From positions 1 to 55,579 of the forward strand of contig PABA01000216.1 of the NCBI GenBank assembly GCA_002699025.1: a stretch of DNA of 55,579 bases, read 5' to 3'. A program made the translations under genes and the position numbers. Each line of letters opens with the position of its first letter. Position 1 is the first letter of the stretch. Positions 48,368-55,579 of the stretch are shown piece by piece. Source of the stretch: Sandaracinus sp. (lineage in GTDB: Bacteria; Myxococcota_A; Polyangia; Polyangiales; Houyiibacteriaceae). Under the pieces are notes generated by a model that had not been told where the DNA came from, searched no databases, and saw only the letters and a program-made list of their open reading frames with translations.

Positions 48368-49279
48368 CTATGAGAGCTCGGTGCGCGCCCCCTTCAGCCA
48401 GCCCGCGAGGGCGCTGGCCACGGCCGCCGAGTCGAGCGTCACCTCACGGCGGAGCGCTTCGCCCTCGCGCTCGGGGGCCTCGAGCTCGAGGGTGGCGCCG
48501 TCGAAGTGGAGCACGCGGGTGTGCCCGACGGGCAGCGCGAGCAGCGCCGCGCCCTCCCGGATCACGAGCCACTCCGGGGTCGCGCCGACCTGCCCGCCCG
48601 GGGCCCAGGCGACGGCGCCGGCGAGGCCCCGCTCCTCCGACTCCTCGTCGCCCTCGCGGCGGTAGGCGCCACCTCGCTCCGTGCCCTCCGCGAGCGCTTC
48701 GCGGACGGTGTGCTCGACGAGCGGCGGCGTGGCCTCCCGCGGGATCCAGGCGAAGGGCGCCAGCGCCGCGTTGAGCTCGGCGTGCGCCTCGAGGCGCGCG
48801 AGGAGCGCCCGGGCGAAGCGCTCGGCCTGCGCGTTCCATCGCCGTCGCTGCCAGATCGGATCGGCGAGCTCGGCTTCGGCGGGGCGTGGGCGGAGCGCTT
48901 CGGGGATCGGCACGGGGGGGAGCGGGAACACGAAGGCCTCGCCCTCGCCGGGCACCACGCGGACGAGGGGGCCGTGCTCGTCCACGAGCACCTCGGCGCG
49001 ATGCGGGGCGTCGAGGCGCACGGGGCGCGGCCCGACGAGGAGGTCGCCCCGGAGGTGGAGGGCGAGGACGGTGCCGACGGGCCGGGAGAAGAGGCCGAAG
49101 AGGGCGAAGCCGAGGACGGACGCCCCGATGAAGCCCGGCACGGCGAGGAGGGCGACGGACTCCCAGTCCTTCAGGATGCCGATCTCGCGAGCGGCGACCA
49201 GGGCGACGGCGAGGAGCACCCAGCAGGCGACGAACCAGGGGAGGACGCGCAGGCGCGCCTGGACGTGCAGCCGCTCCAC
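48368..49279 (-). CDS. Hypothetical membrane-anchored protein
   Basis: A 303-residue protein with two N-terminal transmembrane helices (VLPWFVACWVLLAVALVAA and LLAVPGFIGASVLGFALFG) separated by a short loop, then a soluble domain. The soluble part has beta-rich stretches (RAEVLVDEHGPLVRVV, TRVLHFDGATLELEAPE) and a helical centre. This resembles PH-like or DUF-type cytoplasmic domains attached to double-TM anchors, but no family is confirmed. Upstream (49280-49380) lies a small GGGCGCGCGAGCAT direct repeat. Function unknown. Confidence 0.8.
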   Translation of the reverse strand: MERLHVQARLRVLPWFVACWVLLAVALVAAREIGILKDWESVALLAVPGFIGASVLGFALFGLFSRPVGTVLALHLRGDLLVGPRPVRLDAPHRAEVLVDEHGPLVRVVPGEGEAFVFPLPPVPIPEALRPRPAEAELADPIWQRRRWNAQAERFARALLARLEAHAELNAALAPFAWIPREATPPLVEHTVREALAEGTERGGAYRREGDEESEERGLAGAVAWAPGGQVGATPEWLVIREGAALLALPVGHTRVLHFDGATLELEAPEREGEALRREVTLDSAAVASALAGWLKGARTELS

Positions 49280-49380
49280 GGCGCGATGTTACCAGGCGGC
49301 GCGGGGACGGGCGCGCGAGCATGGGCGCGCGAGCATGAGAGCGCGAGGACGGTGCGCCTGGATGGGGCGCGCGAACCTCC

Positions 49381-50691
49381 TCAGGTGGCGGCGGGCTCGG
49401 AGGGCGCACGGGTCTTCGCGAGGAAGTAGGCGAGGCTGAAGGCGAGGAGCGCGAGGGCGCCGACGCTCATCAGGTAGGTGAAGCGGCGGAAGAAGACGAG
49501 GCGCGTCGCGTCGCTCTCGGCGAGGTCGCGATAGAGCTGCACGCCGACGGATCCCGTGTAGCCGAGGGCGTCGGCGACGTAGATGGTGAAGACGGCCGTC
49601 GCGGCGACCCCGGTGGTGGCGATGAGGCGGTCGAAGAGGACCGAACCGAAGGGGACGTAGACGAGGTAGGAGCCGAGGCCCGTGAGGATCATCCAGGTGG
49701 CGCCGTCGACCTGGCCGGCGTCGAAGAGGAGCGTGCCCCCGCCGAGGAGGGCCGCGCCGCCGAGCATGATCGCGTAGGCGCCGGCCAGGCCGCGGCGGTT
49801 GTCGCGGATGAGCACGAGGAGGCCGAGGGCGAGGAGGACGCCGAAGGCGACCGGGAGCTCGGTCCGGGTGAAGATGGTCGGGGCCTCGCCGTAGCCGAGC
49901 TCGCGGAAGATCTCGACGCCGTAGTTGTCGCGGAAGTCGCGGTAGGCGGTGAGGAAGAAGTAGACGACGAAGAGGAGGACGAGGCCCGGGAGGAAGCGGC
50001 GCAGGAAGGCGCGGCGCTCGGGGCCCGTCATCGGCGGGCGCTCGACGCGGGCGGCGACGTCCTCCGGGGTCGGCGGGGGGAGCTGGTCGAGGAGCCAGAC
50101 GGCGAGGAGGAAGGCCGGGGCGAAGAGGAGGCCCGTGGCGAAGGGCATCCAGGCTTCGGAGAGGCCGTGGTCGCTCATGAGCCAGCGGCCGACGTCTTTG
50201 ACCACGCCGGAGGCGACGATGAAGGAGGTGCTCAGGCCGGCGAGGAGGAGCTCGGAGGAGCGGCGCCCCTCGAGGTAGCGGACGACCATGCCCCAGACCA
50301 TCCCGAGGGGGAGGCCGTTGGCGAAGATGGCGAGGGCCTTCCAGGGGCCGGGGAGGAGGGCGAAGAGGAGGAGGGCGAGCTCGGCGGAGCCGACGAGGGC
50401 GAAGAGCGCGAGGCGGCGGCGGCCGGGGCGGACCTCGGAGACGAGCTTGATGCCGAGGTACTTGCTGAGCGTGTAGCCGACGACCTGCGCGATGACGAAG
50501 GCCGTCTTGAGGGCGACGCCCGTGCCGAGGAAGGTCTCGCCCTCGAAGCTCGCGGCAGCGAAGGGCTTCCGGAAGGCGTACATCGCGAAGTAGGTCGCGA
50601 AGGCCGTGAGGGTGGCGTAGGCGACGAAGGCCGGAGCCGGGGCCCGGGCGAGCCAGCGGCTCAGGGGGCGGGCGTCGCGCGCGGAGGTCAC
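49381..50691 (-). CDS. DUF5690/MFS-like membrane transporter
   Basis: A 436-residue protein with about twelve hydrophobic segments. The start AFATYFAMYAFRKPFAA, LGIKLVSEVRPGRRRLALFA, FANGLPLGMVWGMVVRYLEG and VYFFLTAYRDFRDNYGVEIF fit the DUF5690 family, which has the layout of a major facilitator transporter. The conserved AYRDFRDNYG loop lies after the sixth or seventh helix. Substrate unknown. The 207 bp upstream (50692-50898) contain a pair of GGCGCCGGCGCCG palindromes but no gene. Confidence 0.85.
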   Translation of the reverse strand: MTSARDARPLSRWLARAPAPAFVAYATLTAFATYFAMYAFRKPFAAASFEGETFLGTGVALKTAFVIAQVVGYTLSKYLGIKLVSEVRPGRRRLALFALVGSAELALLLFALLPGPWKALAIFANGLPLGMVWGMVVRYLEGRRSSELLLAGLSTSFIVASGVVKDVGRWLMSDHGLSEAWMPFATGLLFAPAFLLAVWLLDQLPPPTPEDVAARVERPPMTGPERRAFLRRFLPGLVLLFVVYFFLTAYRDFRDNYGVEIFRELGYGEAPTIFTRTELPVAFGVLLALGLLVLIRDNRRGLAGAYAIMLGGAALLGGGTLLFDAGQVDGATWMILTGLGSYLVYVPFGSVLFDRLIATTGVAATAVFTIYVADALGYTGSVGVQLYRDLAESDATRLVFFRRFTYLMSVGALALLAFSLAYFLAKTRAPSEPAAT

Positions 50692-50753
50692 GGGCGGCGA
50701 GCGTAGCGGGTGGCGGGGGTCGGTCGAGCGGGGCGCAGCGGAGACACGGCTTC

Positions 50754-50840
50754 GTCACGCGCGGGGCGCCGGCGCCGCGGCGGGTCCGTGGTTCGCGACC
50801 ATCGCCGACAGCTACGTCACGCGCGCGGCGCCGGCGCCGC
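50754..50840. repeat. Two-copy repeat with GGCGCCGGCGCC palindromes
   Basis: Two copies of CGTCACGCGCGGGGCGCCGG-like sequence, each ending in the self-complementary GGCGCCGGCGCC, lie 61 bp apart between the DUF5690 start (50691) and the stop of the second MopE-like gene (50899). They may serve as a terminator for that gene or as a regulator site for DUF5690. Confidence 0.6.
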
Positions 50841-50898
50841 CCTCCCCTCACGCAGACCTCTCACGCAGCCGGCCGGCAGGCCTCCGCGTGTCGACGTC

Positions 50899-53598
<2,700 letters not shown>

Positions 53599-53620
53599 CG
53601 AGGGGACAGACTGACACCGG

Positions 53621-53669
53621 GTCTGGCGCGGTTCCAGCCGCACATCTCCGCCAGACGTGCAAAGATGTG
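53621..53669 (+). promoter_or_regulatory. Interlocked inverted repeats before the phosphoesterase gene
   Basis: GTCTGGCG (53621-53628) pairs perfectly with CGCCAGAC (53649-53656), and CACATCT (53641-53647) with AGATGTG (53663-53669). The arms interleave, so in RNA they could make an H-type pseudoknot of 8 and 7 bp ending three bases before the ATG at 53672, over the place of the missing Shine-Dalgarno sequence. In DNA they could be two overlapping operators for the divergent genes. The gap between the two starts is only 73 bp. Confidence 0.35.
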
Positions 53670-53671
53670 AC

Positions 53672-55384
53672 ATGCGCGTAACGGGAACGTGTCTGCTCGT
53701 CGTCGGCCTCGGTCTCCTCCTGGCGTGCGGAGGCGGAGGGGGCGGCGGTGAGGACGACGCGGGCACCGCCCCGGATGGCGCGATGGACGCCGGCATGGAC
53801 GCGCCCATGGCCGACGCCGGGCCGCTCTGGCGGGCCTGCGAGGAGACCGAGCCCGCGGGGACGAGCTCGCTGCCTTTCGTGCCCTCGACCCTGGTCGCGA
53901 CCATCGCGCCGATGGAGGCGTCCCTCGCCGAGCCCGGCGAGCTGAACCCGGTGACGCTCGAGGGGGAGCTCGCCTACGCGGCGATGGGCTTCGGCGAGTA
54001 CGCCGCCGGGCCGGGGCAGCCTCGCGTTCAGCGCACCGATCTCGGTGGGGAGACCGCGTTCGGCGCGCGCCGCAGCCTGACCTTCTTCACGCACCTCGCC
54101 GACTCGCAGCTCGTCGACGACGAGAGCCCGGCGCGCATCGCGAACCTCGACTCGCCCGAGGGCTCGGGGGCCATCCGCGCGCAGGAGGCCTACGTGCCGC
54201 GCGCGCTCTCGGCCATGGCCCGCACGCTCGGGCAGGTGGAGGAAGCCGCGCGCCCGCTCGACTTCGGCGTCGTCAGCGGCGACTGCACGGACAACGGGCA
54301 GCTCAACGAGCTCCGCTGGTTCATCGACACGCTGGACGGGCGGACCGTGGACTACGACTCGGGGGAGGACGACGACCCGCTCCCCGGGCCGGACAACGAC
54401 CCGAAGGACCCCTTCGACGCCGTCGCCTTCCCGGCGCCCTGGCTCTTCGTGCCGGGCAACCACGACGTGGAGGTGGTGGGCATCTTCCCGCCGACGATGG
54501 CGCAGATCGATCGCGCCCTCGGCACGCGCGCGACGCTCGGCGCGCGGGACTACCGGCGCCCGCACGGCGCGATCACCCGGGGCACGGTGCCGGCCGACCC
54601 GATGCGCCTGCCGCTCCAGCGCGAGGAGATCGTCGCCGAGCTGCGCGACTCGCCGGCGACGCCCGGGCCGGTGGGGCACGGCTACCCGGAGGACGCCGAC
54701 CTCACGCACGGGGCGAGCTACGTCTACGACGCCGTGCCGGGGCTCCTGCGCATCGTCGGCTTCGACACGAACGACCTCACCGGCGGGAGCATCGGGATGG
54801 TGCTCCGCTCGACGGTGGAGGAGTGGCTCGAGCCGGCGCTGGCCCAGGCGGAGGAGGACGGCGTGCTGGTGATCCTGGCGTCGCACCATTCGACGCTCGA
54901 GATCGACACGGTGGAGGGCGAGGCCGGGGACGTGCGCGAGGACGCGGTGCCCGGCGCGGAGCTCGAGGCGATCGTGGCGGCGCATCCGCAGGTGATCGCG
55001 TGGATGGTGGGGCACGAGCACTTCAACCGGGTGCGCGCGATCCCCGGGGCGGAGGGGACGCCGGGCTACTGGGAGATCATGACCAGCAGCCTCGTGGATT
55101 GGCCGCAGCAGATGCGGCTGATGGAGCTGGTCGACAACGGGAACGGGACGCTGAGCCTCTTCGCGACGCTGCTCGACTACGCGACCGAGAGCTGCATGGA
55201 GCGGCGCTACCGGCGGCTCGGGTTGATGGAGTTCCAGAGCGGCTGGGGGGACAGCTACTCGGACGATCCGAACGACCTGAACGTGGAGCTGGTGGTGCCG
55301 ACGCCGGCGAGCGCGGCGGACGCGGTGGCGGCGGCGAGCGCGGGGGCGCGCATCGAGAGCCTGACGAGCCTGGCGGGCGAGTAG
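53672..55384 (+). CDS. Metallophosphoesterase lipoprotein
   Basis: A 570-residue exported protein with lipobox LGLLLACG (Cys near residue 16) followed by a Gly/Asp/Ala-rich linker. The calcineurin-like phosphoesterase motifs are in order: FFTHLADSQLV (D-x-[HQ]-like first site), FGVVSGDCTDN (G-D-x-x-D-N), LFVPGNHDVEV (G-N-H-D), LASHHSTLEI and WMVGHEHFNRV (G-H-x-H-like). A cyan-like insertion of Asp-rich sequence (SGEDDDPLPGPDNDPKDP) lies between motifs two and three and may bind Ca2+. It is probably a surface or periplasmic phosphatase or phosphodiesterase. The ATG at 53672 is chosen for its signal peptide; a start five codons upstream is possible. Confidence 0.9.
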   Translation: MRVTGTCLLVVGLGLLLACGGGGGGGEDDAGTAPDGAMDAGMDAPMADAGPLWRACEETEPAGTSSLPFVPSTLVATIAPMEASLAEPGELNPVTLEGELAYAAMGFGEYAAGPGQPRVQRTDLGGETAFGARRSLTFFTHLADSQLVDDESPARIANLDSPEGSGAIRAQEAYVPRALSAMARTLGQVEEAARPLDFGVVSGDCTDNGQLNELRWFIDTLDGRTVDYDSGEDDDPLPGPDNDPKDPFDAVAFPAPWLFVPGNHDVEVVGIFPPTMAQIDRALGTRATLGARDYRRPHGAITRGTVPADPMRLPLQREEIVAELRDSPATPGPVGHGYPEDADLTHGASYVYDAVPGLLRIVGFDTNDLTGGSIGMVLRSTVEEWLEPALAQAEEDGVLVILASHHSTLEIDTVEGEAGDVREDAVPGAELEAIVAAHPQVIAWMVGHEHFNRVRAIPGAEGTPGYWEIMTSSLVDWPQQMRLMELVDNGNGTLSLFATLLDYATESCMERRYRRLGLMEFQSGWGDSYSDDPNDLNVELVVPTPASAADAVAAASAGARIESLTSLAGE

Positions 55385-55430
55385 GCGGCGCAGGGCCGGC
55401 GAGCGGCGAGCCCGCGCGCGGGGGCGCGAG

Positions 55431-55579
55431 CGCCGAGCACCGGCAGGCAGCCCGAGCGCCGAGCACCAGCAGGCAGCGCGAGCGCCGAGCACCAGCAGGC
55501 AGCCCGAGCGCCGAGCACCAGCGGGCAGCCCGAGCGCCGAGCACCAGCGGGCAGCCCGAGCGCCGAGCACCAGCGGGCA
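55431..55579. repeat. Tandem repeat, 26-bp unit, at the right window edge
   Basis: Six copies of a 26-bp unit (CGCCGAGCACCAGCGGGCAG plus CCCGAG) begin at 55431, 55457, 55483, 55509, 55535 and 55561, and the array runs off the window. The first three show CGGCAGG/CAGCAGG variants. The shared AGCCCGAGCG is the complement of the CGCTCGGGCT core in other arrays. Confidence 0.95.

Overview
The window is very GC-rich (roughly 70-75 % by eye) and densely coded on both strands, with strong G/C bias at third codon positions. Two long secreted lipoproteins carry MopE-type Asp-rich repeats (DDDCDG/DNDCDG). Several lipoproteins have Asp-Ala-Gly linkers behind the lipobox, and intergenic minisatellites are abundant. 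This combination suggests a myxobacterium (Myxococcota, Polyangiales/Sandaracinaceae-like); that placement is inference, since no rRNA or tRNA gene was found. Both ends of the window lie inside tandem repeats, as expected of a contig broken at minisatellites.

Layout. 1-5 kb: minus-strand operon of a chorismate mutase/prephenate dehydrogenase, a PEP-utilising (rifampicin-phosphotransferase-like) enzyme and an RluA-type pseudouridine synthase. 5-11 kb: plus-strand dicarboxylate/glutamate symporter, a two-gene GMC oxidoreductase unit, MutM and a lipoprotein. 11-13.5 kb: a minus-strand gene fusing a pentameric ligand-gated ion channel (pLGIC) to a DppA/OppA-type peptide-binding protein, head to head with a candidate structured RNA that has a promoter-like element and the clearest intrinsic terminator of the window. 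14-19 kb: pyrD, a TlpA-like thioredoxin, then an ATP-grasp ligase / zinc peptidase / MpaB-type oxygenase group. 19-27 kb: WD40-like lipoprotein, DUF420 membrane protein, HAD phosphatase, CstA, class V aminotransferase, and a small HPF-like protein. 27-34 kb: MopE-like lipoprotein, a small Cys-rich lipoprotein, and a kynureninase-like gene coupled to an orphan DNA methyltransferase. 34.7-37.8 kb: two uncharacterised acidic proteins followed by an ATP-dependent DNA-ligase-like protein. 37.9-41.1 kb: a VOC/PCP_red fusion, a large minisatellite, a Roadblock-like protein and an ABC-ATPase/dual-specificity-phosphatase fusion. 41.5-50.7 kb: DUF2914 and degenerate EAL proteins, an acyl-CoA carboxylase operon, a kinase-fold protein with an altered catalytic loop, and two membrane proteins. 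50.9-55.4 kb: second MopE-like lipoprotein divergent from a metallophosphoesterase lipoprotein.

How it fits together. Most genes are housekeeping or envelope functions. The parts that look new are domain fusions and small operons: the pLGIC-binding-protein fusion (a periplasmic clamshell hung on a pentameric pore), the ABC-ATPase-phosphatase fusion with its Roadblock neighbour, the ligase-like three-gene cassette, and the unassigned transcript opposite the channel gene. All functions are read from motifs; no database search was possible.
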